A stretch of 7,831 nucleotides of DNA, taken from contig CAZMVD010000166.1 in the NCBI GenBank assembly GCA_964569425.1, forward strand, positions 1-7,831, read 5' to 3'. The stretch is from JACQXM01 sp964569425. GTDB taxonomy: Bacteria; Planctomycetota; Phycisphaerae; UBA1845. This document shows positions 1 to 5,106 of the stretch, in pieces (position 1 is the stretch's first letter; every line of letters begins with the position of its first letter). The position numbers and the translations under genes were made by a program. The notes under the pieces were generated by a model. It had not been told where the DNA came from and ran no database searches. It saw nothing but the letters and a program-made list of their open reading frames with translations.

Positions 1-60
1 GCAAGTTAAGATTGTGTTAAATCGTCGAACCAAAAGTCCCGGACAGAATTGGTTTCCAAC

Positions 61-93
61 CGGTGCAAACTCGCGCGGCTTGCACCGCGAGTT
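61..93. repeat. Two interleaved inverted repeats downstream of the VOC gene
   Basis: CGGTGCAA (61-68) is the reverse complement of TTGCACCG (80-87). AACTCGCG (68-75) is the reverse complement of CGCGAGTT (86-93). The arms alternate, so they could form either of two hairpins or, with slight trimming where they overlap, an H-type pseudoknot. The segment lies about 90 bases past the stop of the VOC gene. No function is recognised. Confidence 0.5.
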
Positions 94-132
94 CCTGCCG
101 TCGTACAAGCTGATGGCTACCAGTAGCGCTGT

Positions 133-177
133 GGGACCGGCTTTCCTGCCGGTCAGACCGACTGGGACGCCGGTCCC
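133..177 (-). terminator. Hairpin cluster just past the VOC stop; possible weak terminator
   Basis: GACCGGC (135-141) pairs with GCCGGTC (148-154) around a 6-nt loop. GGGACCGGC (133-141) can instead pair with GCCGGTCCC (169-177). The cluster begins 8 bases past the VOC stop codon, where a terminator would sit. There is no T-run on the minus strand after it, so intrinsic termination is doubtful; it may only stabilise the 3' end of the transcript. Confidence 0.35.
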
Positions 178-184
178 GCACCAA

Positions 185-649
185 CTACCGCTGCCACAGG
201 CCGTGGTCGTTGCCGCCCTGGACGTAAATGGCGAACGTGCCGTGGCCGGGAATCTCCAGCGGCGGGTGGGCGATCTGGCCGTCGGCCTTCTCCACCGCGG
301 CGACGGCGGCTTTGATGTCCTCCACCAGCCAATAGGGCCGCACGATCGGCTCCTCGGTGTCGCGCAGGGGGGCGCGCACGCCGACCAGCCCGCCCCCCGG
401 CAGTGCGGCCGTACGCGCCTGGCCGAGCCGTGCGTCCGGCTGGCCGAACTTCACGCCCAGCGCCGCGGCGTACCCAGCGCACACCGCCTCCACGTCCTTG
501 GTCACGATTTCGAGGTAGTAAATCTGCATCGCCGATTGCTTTTCGGTAGTCGCTGCCGCCTCCGAGCCTCGCGACGCCCGCCCGGCCACGACGATAAACG
601 CGACCAGGCCCAACGCGATCAGTGCGGCGTGGATCTTAACGGTTTTCAT
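185..649 (-). CDS. VOC (glyoxalase-fold) family protein with N-terminal hydrophobic segment
   Basis: This 154-residue protein has one vicinal-oxygen-chelate half-domain at about residues 41-154, starting MQIYYLEIVTKDVEAV and ending in the family-like segments EIPGHGTFAIY and GGNDHGLWQ. VOC proteins are metal-dependent dioxygenases, isomerases, resistance proteins or binding proteins; the substrate here cannot be told. Residues 1-25 have a basic start (MKTVK) and a hydrophobic stretch (about 8-22), suggesting a signal peptide or membrane anchor without a lipobox cysteine. As I recall, relatives usually begin near the internal Met41, so the extension is unusual. The ATG at 649 is preferred over the upstream in-frame ATG at 721 because GGAGG lies at 654-658. 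The gene follows the attC site at 701-792 in the same direction, so it may be the next cassette. No attC closes it inside the window. Confidence 0.8.
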   Translation of the reverse strand: MKTVKIHAALIALGLVAFIVVAGRASRGSEAAATTEKQSAMQIYYLEIVTKDVEAVCAGYAAALGVKFGQPDARLGQARTAALPGGGLVGVRAPLRDTEEPIVRPYWLVEDIKAAVAAVEKADGQIAHPPLEIPGHGTFAIYVQGGNDHGLWQR

Positions 650-653
650 GTGA

Positions 654-658
654 CCTCC
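654..658 (-). promoter_or_regulatory. Ribosome binding site of the VOC gene
   Basis: GGAGG on the minus strand, 4 bases before the ATG at 649. It fixes the start and excludes the longer reading from 721, whose extra 24 residues would span this site and run back into the attC. Confidence 0.8.
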
Positions 659-700
659 GTTCTCTCCGTGGTACCGAGTGGGCCGTGTCCGTCGTAGTCC

Positions 701-792
701 GTCTAACGGCCTGTAGCTCACCTGCGGCGGTCACTTCCCTTGAAACTCGCGCAAATAGCGTGGCCGCCGTCCGGCGCAGCCACTTGTTAGAT
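701..792 (-). other. attC: Integron attC recombination site
   Basis: Read on the minus strand, the site opens with ATCTAAC (792-786, fitting RYYYAAC) and closes with GTTAGAC (707-701, fitting GTTRRRY). These outer boxes are near-palindromic, and the 92-bp length is in the usual attC range. On the plus strand, which would be the recombining bottom strand, positions 724-734 pair with 760-770 (two T-G wobbles), 716-718 with 778-780 and 712-713 with 781-782. Bases 714-715 bulge out like the extrahelical bases of attC sites. The TAA stop of the gene at 787-1554 lies within the first box, a hallmark of cassette genes. IntI recombinases cleave between G and TT in GTTRRRY, placing the cassette border at about 706/707. 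Confidence 0.75.
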
Positions 793-1554
793 TGCCAACG
801 AGTCGACCAAGCCTTCGTTTAGCATTGTTGTACTGAACCGCTCAGCGAACGAATCTAGTCCTGCCCCCCCGTTGAGACCAACAGGCGGGGGCCACCGCAA
901 TTGTACCCGTTGATTCGGCCAGATCTGATGCGTGGCCCGATCCCATGGGCCATGTCGAACAGCTGTGGTCACGTTGGTCTTGGGGGCCACCGCTTCCGGC
1001 AATCTGATCGTCAACACCTGCAAGACGACGTGAGCGAAAGCTACAGTGATGGACACGCCAGACATCGGATTCGGGCCTTCGCCCGAGTGTCGGCTCTTAC
1101 TGCTCAGAAAAAACGATCGGTCAACGGAGGCGGCTAACCAAACCGATGTCCGCCACGGAATCGCGCTCATTGTGCGCAGTCGCTCGCGCTCAATTTGCGT
1201 GTATGCGCGTTGCTCTGGTTCATCAAGTGCTTCGAGAACCATTGCCGTCTTCATGCTCCACAGCGCGATTGTGGCCTGACCGGACATATCCAAAAAGCAG
1301 TGTTCACCCATCAGCAGCGGCTGGAGAAAAGGCTTCGCTTGTGACTCAAGTTGGCTCATCCACCCGTTGTTGCACTGCCGACACACCCAGCGAACCAGCA
1401 ATTCCGGTGCAAGGTCTGGCCAGGAATGCTCTTTCCCACACCGTTCCAAGTGGGCTTCGCTAGGACGAGTCCCTTTGAACTGGTTGGTAATCCAACGGGG
1501 CAATGCGTCTTCCTTTGAATCAGCAGCACCAGAACAAAAGAGGCAATTTCTCAT
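787..1554 (-). CDS. HNH-endonuclease-like zinc-motif protein, probable integron cassette gene
   Basis: This 255-residue protein has an N-terminal CLFC (C4, C7), then DALPRW (about 16-21) and VCRQCNNGWMSQLE (57-70, with C58, C61, N62, N63). The two CxxC pairs and the CNNGWM segment match a group of uncharacterised proteins resembling HNH nucleases. In that group a histidine often follows the first CxxC (as EHxxPxW); here it is replaced by DA, so catalysis is uncertain. The rest (about 80-255) has no motif I recognise. The start at 1554 gives the CxxC at residue 4, normal for the group, but no good Shine-Dalgarno precedes it. The short leader after a GTTAGAC box (1580-1586) fits a cassette read from an upstream promoter. 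The TAA stop sits in the attC. Possible roles are a nuclease, a defence effector or a zinc-binding protein of another kind. Confidence 0.75.
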   Translation of the reverse strand: MRNCLFCSGAADSKEDALPRWITNQFKGTRPSEAHLERCGKEHSWPDLAPELLVRWVCRQCNNGWMSQLESQAKPFLQPLLMGEHCFLDMSGQATIALWSMKTAMVLEALDEPEQRAYTQIERERLRTMSAIPWRTSVWLAASVDRSFFLSSKSRHSGEGPNPMSGVSITVAFAHVVLQVLTIRLPEAVAPKTNVTTAVRHGPWDRATHQIWPNQRVQLRWPPPVGLNGGAGLDSFAERFSTTMLNEGLVDSLAI

Positions 1555-1579
1555 CGCGAATTGCGCACACAGTCTGCCA

Positions 1580-1629
1580 GTCTAACGCCCAGTATCAACG
1601 ACGACATCAACCAAAGCGCCTTGTTCAAT
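1580..1629 (-). other. Degenerate attC-like site between the two nuclease-like genes
   Basis: On the minus strand a perfect GTTRRRY box, GTTAGAC (1586-1580), is preceded 37 bases earlier by ATTGAAC (1629-1623), one base off RYYYAAC. The AACAAGGCGC that follows resembles attC starts. The upstream gene stops 4 bases before the site and the next gene starts 25 bases after it, the spacing expected of a cassette junction. Against it, the interior shows little self-complementarity and the length is only 50 bp. It may be a decayed or recombinant attC, or chance. Confidence 0.4.
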
Positions 1630-1633
1630 AATC

Positions 1634-2425
1634 TCATAATTTATTAAGAGCAGCGTCGAGAATAGCCTTTACTTTCTTTTTCTCGATCTCTGGGTCGACC
1701 CTCTGAATGTACTCAACTGTCGCCAAATCATCGCCTCGTTTCCTGTTTTGTCTCGGCCCGAGCGCTTCAACCAAAACCGCTTCCAATGCGCGGATCACCT
1801 TGGCGGCTTCGTATGCCTCTGGTAGTATACCAATTTCTCCCCTATTTGATACGGGAAGCAGCCCAAACCACGAGAATCGGTCCCAGCGGGCTGACATACG
1901 ATCAATCGTGTGCTCATACAAACGGCGACCCAGGGGTCTATCTGTGGTCCGGCCGGCATAGACAACCTCGCGGCCGTCATAGAGAAGGTAAATTCCGAGC
2001 TGCTTGAAGAAATCGACGGGCGTAGCGCCGATCTGCTGCATCCCAAGTAGCCTCGGTGTCGCTGTCCACTCAATAGCTTCTCTGCGCCAAAACATCCCGA
2101 AGGAGGAGATGATTTCATACTGTTCCTCTGACTCCTCGGACTCTAACACATCGGGTGTGAGCTTGGGAGTCACGATTGATACGCCAGAGGACCTTGATCG
2201 TATAGCAAACGTTCCCTTTGAAACACGGATGTAGGGTGATGCTTCTCCGTCGTGCTTTATAGTGCTTGATATTTGAGCATTCACGGTAGCTGCTGGCGTC
2301 GCCCCAAGGCTCTGGCGCAGGCCTTCCGAAATAATGCGTTCCGTGATTTGGTTATAGTGAAGGGGAGTCGCTGATGAGCCCAAAACTTTGTCGATGGCTT
2401 TTCGCCAGGTTAATTCAGTGGGCAT
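1634..2425 (-). CDS. HARE-HTH domain fused to GIY-YIG nuclease-like domain
   Basis: This is a 263-residue two-domain protein. Residues 1-78 resemble the HARE-HTH (HB1/ASXL/restriction endonuclease) winged helix: TWRKAIDKVL, then HYNQITERIISEGL, then GTFAIRS closing the wing. HARE-HTH domains bind DNA and are often fused to nucleases. After an acidic linker (about 92-105), residues 140-228 look like a GIY-YIG nuclease: GIY at 144-146, VYAGRT at 155-160, LGRRLYEH with R167 and H172, a later glutamate in ALEAVLVEALGP (E215 or E220) and N227. These match the expected catalytic tyrosines, arginine, metal-binding glutamate and asparagine. The last 35 residues are charged and helical. AGAGGA (2434-2439) supports the ATG at 2425. 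The gene ends just before an attC-like site and precedes an HNH-like gene in the same direction. DNA cleavage or nicking in defence, or in mobile DNA, is a reasonable inference; no target is known. Confidence 0.8.
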   Translation of the reverse strand: MPTELTWRKAIDKVLGSSATPLHYNQITERIISEGLRQSLGATPAATVNAQISSTIKHDGEASPYIRVSKGTFAIRSRSSGVSIVTPKLTPDVLESEESEEQYEIISSFGMFWRREAIEWTATPRLLGMQQIGATPVDFFKQLGIYLLYDGREVVYAGRTTDRPLGRRLYEHTIDRMSARWDRFSWFGLLPVSNRGEIGILPEAYEAAKVIRALEAVLVEALGPRQNRKRGDDLATVEYIQRVDPEIEKKKVKAILDAALNKL

Positions 2426-2433
2426 GTTTCAGA

Positions 2434-2439
2434 TCCTCT
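2434..2439 (-). promoter_or_regulatory. Ribosome binding site of the HARE-HTH/GIY-YIG gene
   Basis: AGAGGA on the minus strand, 8 bases before the ATG at 2425. It supports that start and shows this gene, unlike the next one downstream, carries its own Shine-Dalgarno. Confidence 0.6.
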
Positions 2440-2468
2440 GACCTACTCCCCGGAACTTGATCCAGTCG

Positions 2469-2649
2469 CTGTAAGAGTCTCTACAGCCCGAAGACCGGTT
2501 TACGATCGAACCCCTGCCTGCGGCATGGGGGCCGAACTTTTCGCGGCCGTGAGCTTCAGAGCGCCATCCGCCGCGGCGGAATCACGCAACCTCTTGCGGC
2601 GATTCGCCTACCGCGACCACGCCTAGGCGCTCCGTTCCCCGCGGAGCGC
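2469..2649. repeat. Cluster of short hairpins and palindromes upstream of the HARE-HTH/GIY-YIG gene
   Basis: The cluster includes CTGTA/TACAG (2469-2473, 2482-2486) and CCCCTGC pairing with GCA-T-GGGG (2511-2530, one bulged T). It also has the perfect 14-bp palindrome TCCGCCGCGGCGGA (2567-2580), and GCGCTCCG/CGGAGCGC (2627-2634, 2642-2649) with a 7-nt loop. On the minus strand these precede the HARE-HTH/GIY-YIG gene, so they could be a structured leader, a remnant of an integron platform, or just part of the repeat-rich spacer. Confidence 0.45.
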
Positions 2650-2855
2650 GGTGCGGCGGGTTTCCCTTGGCATTCATTAGCCGGAAGTTTACCAAGTGCC
2701 GGTGTGTGGGGTCAACGGCAGGCGGAATGCCCGCGCTGCGGCGGTTGCGTGGCACTTCAGGCGGTGCGGTGATCCGTGGGGATCGGGCGTCTCCTTGCTG
2801 TCGCGGCGCGCGATGTTAGGTCTTGCCCTTACGCCGAAGGCGTTTCGGAACTCAG

Positions 2856-2886
2856 CCCTGGGTTGCCGCGCCGCGGCTACCCAGGG
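2856..2886. repeat. 31-bp palindrome A of a repeated hairpin family
   Basis: CCCTGGGT (2856-2863) and ACCCAGGG (2879-2886) are perfect inverted arms. The 15-nt centre is itself palindromic, with GCCGCG (2865-2870) against CGCGGC (2872-2877). A related palindrome in opposite orientation lies at 3005-3035. Smaller hairpins flank it: ACGCC/GGCGT at 2831-2843, CGGGCCCG at 2891-2898 and CAACTC/GAGTTG at 2907-2923. Confidence 0.75.
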
Positions 2887-2967
2887 ATAACGGGCCCGCC
2901 AACGGGCAACTCTGAAGGAGTTGTCGACCCAGCGAACCCGATTGACACCCGGCGAGGACACCGGCCA

Positions 2968-3062
2968 CAATCCCGATGGGGTTGGACGTGTTCGCCGCCG
3001 CTAACCCAAGGTAGCGCCCGCGCCGCAACCTTGGGCTTTCATCCACAACCCCGTTGGGATCG
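2968..3062. repeat. Nested inverted repeat containing palindrome B
   Basis: The outer arms at about 2969-2985 and 3046-3062 are imperfect inverted repeats, 14 of 17 bases matching. Inside lie CCCAAGGT (3005-3012) and ACCTTGGG (3028-3035), perfect 8-base arms around a 15-nt centre, the same 8-15-8 design as palindrome A. The reverse complement of B matches A at 23 of 31 bases. Two of the stem differences are paired: TG with CA in A, AA with TT in B. Confidence 0.7.
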
Positions 3063-3154
3063 AAGGAAGCATCTGGCGGTGAAGGCCCTCAAGAGACCCG
3101 TCAAGCCGGTTCCTCCGCCCTTCCTGGGTGGAAAGACTGGGGGGGACCGAATGT

Positions 3155-3183
3155 CCACGAGTTGCGCTTCGCTCCTCTCGTGG
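3155..3183. repeat. Inverted repeat CCACGAG/CTCGTGG
   Basis: Perfect 7-base arms (3155-3161 and 3177-3183) around a 15-nt centre, directly before the 73-bp tandem repeat. The 15-nt centre is the same length as in palindromes A and B, but the sequence is not clearly related. Confidence 0.5.
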
Positions 3184-3196
3184 CTACACCCCATGG

Positions 3197-3377
3197 CCCC
3201 GTTGGGGCCCTCGCGGGGATGTCCGGGTGGGCTCGATCGCGTACAGAACGATGCTCGCGAGAAGAATAGCCCAGTTGGGACCCACGCGGGAATGTCCGGG
3301 TGGGCTGGGTCGCGTGCGGAACGATGCTCGCGTGAAAAATCGCCCCGATGGGGCCGAGGCGGGATGTCAGCGCAGGC
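3197..3377. repeat. 73-bp direct tandem repeat, two full copies and a partial third
   Basis: Copies at 3197-3269 and 3270-3342 are each exactly 73 bases and match at 62 of 73 positions. A third begins at 3343 with CCCCGATGGGG and fades by about 3377. Each copy starts with a small palindromic core (CCCCGTTGGGG, CCCAGTTGGGA or CCCCGATGGGG). The full copies share GAATGTCC/GGATGTCC-type and AACGATGCTCGCG segments. The unit length is not a multiple of three, which argues against it being coding. Confidence 0.85.
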
Positions 3378-3432
3378 TGTTCGTGACGATGTGCGTCATG
3401 GGGAGCAACTTCGCAGCTCGTTCACTTCCGGG

Positions 3433-5004
3433 CTAAATATCAAACCGCGCGGCCGGCTGGTCGAGGCCTTCGTCCACGTGCTGCTGCGAGGACTGCGTGC
3501 CGTCGAAGGTGAAGAGGATCGGGTCGTCGTCGATGCGCGCGTGCAGGTGTACCGGCCGCTTCCACACCTTGAACAGCTCCTTCAGCGTCTCCACCGCGTA
3601 CTTGACGTCCACGTCGGCCCCATTGTGGCGATGCGCCAGATACAGCTCGCCGCGGTTGCGGTAGTTGCCGTCCACCACATAGATGTACGGCTGCGCGTGG
3701 TTGGTGAGCATGAACAGCATCTGCTGTTTGATCTTGTCGAAGTCGCGGTTGACCACCACCATCCGCCCGGTGGCCGGGTCGTAGCGGTAGTGGTAGAGCT
3801 TCTGCTCGTCCACGAACTCCGGCGTGAGAAACTCGTCGAGAAACGTCACGTCGTTGTACAGGGCGCGGACCTGGAAGATTTTCTCGCGCCCCGGCGAGCC
3901 GCGGCCCACCACGCGGTGCTTAGGCGCTTTGTCCTTGCCCCAGTCGCGGCGGACGGCCATGTCCTCGCAGGCGTCGTATTCCGGACCGTAGCGGCCGGTG
4001 TTCCAGCGGCGCTCGATGTCGCGCAGCAGTTCGATGCCCATCTTGTACGGGTTGAGCCGGCCGGGCGTGGTCGCCAGCGTGCCCGAGTGGTGCTCGCAAT
4101 AGTCGATCAGCTCCTCGTCGGTCAGGATGTAACGGGTCATCAGGGTGGAGTGCCAGTAGCTGGCCCAGCCCTCGTTCATGATTTTGGTCTGGCCCTGCGG
4201 GGCGAAGTAATAGGCCTCTTCGCGGATGATCGAGAGCACGTCCGCCTCCCAGTCCTGCAAGGGGGCGTGTTGAAGGAGGAACAGCAGCACGTCGCGGACC
4301 GGCGCGGGGGGGAAGGCCTCGCGCGCTTTTTCCTCCTTCTCCTTTTCGGTCCTGGTCTCGCTGGCCAGCCGCTCCGGCGGATTGATGTAGCGGTCCATGT
4401 AGCTCTTGGCCGGGTAGCGGGTGGGGAGGGGGCGCGTGGGATTGTCATCCTCGGCCTGGCGCTGCGCCGGGGTGGGGCGGGGCTTTTCGCGTTGCATGAA
4501 GGCGGAGTGCGGGTCGATGAGGTTCTCGAGCGACAGGTAGGTGTCGATGAGCCGCTCGACGCGCTCCACGCCGTGCTTGTCCATGTAGCGGCGGATGCGC
4601 GTGGCGTGGTTGGCCATGTCGTCGATCATCCGCCGGTTGGTCTTGCTGAACCAGTAGTTGTTCTTGAAGAAATCGCAGTGGGCGTAGACGTGGGCGATCA
4701 CCAGCTTGTGATCGACCATCATGTTGTCGCTGAGCAGGTAAGCGTAGCAGGGGTTGTTGTTGATGACCATTTCGTAGATGCGGCTGAGCCCGTAGCGGTG
4801 CTGCTTGCGCAGCCGCTCGTATTCCATGCCGAAGCGCCAGTGCGGGTAGCGCTGGGGGAATCCGCCATAGGCCGCCACCTGCGAAATCTGCTCGGAGTTG
4901 AGCATCTCGAAGATGGTGGGGTAGAAGTCGAGTTCCTCGCGCCGCGCGTGCTCGGCGATGATCTCGGCCTGGGCGGCGATGTCGGCGGGTAGTGGTTCGT
5001 TCAT
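3433..5004 (-). CDS. spoVR: SpoVR/YcgB family protein
   Basis: This complete 523-residue protein is of the SpoVR family (Bacillus subtilis SpoVR, Escherichia coli YcgB). Family segments appear in order: LDFYPTIFEML (25-35), INNNPCYAYLLSDN (81-94), YAHCDFFKNNYWF (107-119), MNEGWASYWH (276-285), and the C-terminal region from about 375 (FQVRALYNDVTFLDEFLT). A charged, lower-complexity insert lies at about 170-235. SpoVR affects spore cortex formation in Bacillus; YcgB is a stationary-phase protein. The biochemical activity is not established. The ATG at 5004 is supported by family alignment and by an in-frame TGA four codons upstream (5014-5016). No Shine-Dalgarno is visible, because heptamer repeats occupy the expected area. 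The gene follows yeaH by 102 bases in the same direction, the usual prkA-yeaH-spoVR order, so it probably acts in the same stress pathway. Confidence 0.95.
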   Translation of the reverse strand: MNEPLPADIAAQAEIIAEHARREELDFYPTIFEMLNSEQISQVAAYGGFPQRYPHWRFGMEYERLRKQHRYGLSRIYEMVINNNPCYAYLLSDNMMVDHKLVIAHVYAHCDFFKNNYWFSKTNRRMIDDMANHATRIRRYMDKHGVERVERLIDTYLSLENLIDPHSAFMQREKPRPTPAQRQAEDDNPTRPLPTRYPAKSYMDRYINPPERLASETRTEKEKEEKAREAFPPAPVRDVLLFLLQHAPLQDWEADVLSIIREEAYYFAPQGQTKIMNEGWASYWHSTLMTRYILTDEELIDYCEHHSGTLATTPGRLNPYKMGIELLRDIERRWNTGRYGPEYDACEDMAVRRDWGKDKAPKHRVVGRGSPGREKIFQVRALYNDVTFLDEFLTPEFVDEQKLYHYRYDPATGRMVVVNRDFDKIKQQMLFMLTNHAQPYIYVVDGNYRNRGELYLAHRHNGADVDVKYAVETLKELFKVWKRPVHLHARIDDDPILFTFDGTQSSQQHVDEGLDQPAARFDI

Positions 5005-5012
5005 AGTCGATG

Positions 5013-5054
5013 GTCAATCGGCAATTGACGTTTGGCAATCGGCAATTGGCAATG
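5013..5054. repeat. Heptanucleotide repeats (GGCAATY) between yeaH and spoVR
   Basis: Read on the plus strand in steps of seven: GTCAATC, GGCAATT, GACGTTT, GGCAATC, GGCAATT, GGCAATG. Five of the six units fit G(G/T)CAATN and one is degenerate. The run ends 8 bases before the spoVR start on the minus strand. It shares the 7-base period and GGC start with the repeats flanking the four-helix-bundle gene, but not their other bases. Confidence 0.75.
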
Positions 5055-5106
5055 GCCGCGAAGGATGTGGACCGCCACGTTGTCGAATTGCGCGCGCATA
5101 TCCCCT

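Larger units (their letters stand above)
2426..3432. other. Gene-free, repeat-rich spacer of about 1 kb
   Basis: No credible gene is seen on either strand between the SpoVR stop and the HARE-HTH/GIY-YIG start. Open frames here are short or run through palindromes, and the longest plus-strand frame is the antisense shadow of spoVR. The stretch holds a hairpin cluster (about 2469-2649), two related 31-bp palindromes, a larger inverted repeat and a 73-bp tandem repeat. The core (C/T)CCCG(A/T)TGGG(G/A) recurs at 2971, 3049, 3197 and 3343, with a variant (CCCAGTTGGGA) at 3270. Such spacers remind me of planctomycete genomes, but this is from memory. Confidence 0.65.

Noticed and set aside
14..697. 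A 227-codon open frame on the plus strand
   Set aside because: It is antisense to the VOC gene and runs into the spacer on one side; the VOC frame has a Shine-Dalgarno and a recognisable fold.
2499..2535. tRNA-like T-loop motif GGTTCGATC on the minus strand
   Set aside because: The flanking bases do not form a T-stem, and no acceptor or anticodon arm can be built around it.
2709..2821. Possible further attC (ACCTAAC at 2821-2815, GTTGACC at 2715-2709 on the minus strand)
   Set aside because: The right box has a mismatch at a purine position, the interior pairs poorly, and no gene ends at its left box.
2689..2970. A 93-codon minus-strand open frame in the spacer
   Set aside because: It is made of palindromic repeat sequence, has no good ribosome binding site and matches no family I know.
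3197..3377. CRISPR array or repeat-protein coding region
   Set aside because: The 73-bp units abut directly with similarity along their whole length, so there are no repeat-spacer alternations, and 73 is not a multiple of three.
2776..4992. A 738-codon open frame on the plus strand
   Set aside because: From about 3440 it is the antisense of the well-supported spoVR gene, and its first part runs through palindromic and tandem repeats. Its protein is low-complexity, rich in V, A, H and D, as expected for an antisense GC-rich frame.
5013..5054. CRISPR array
   Set aside because: The units are 7 bases and contiguous with no spacers, so this is a short tandem repeat.
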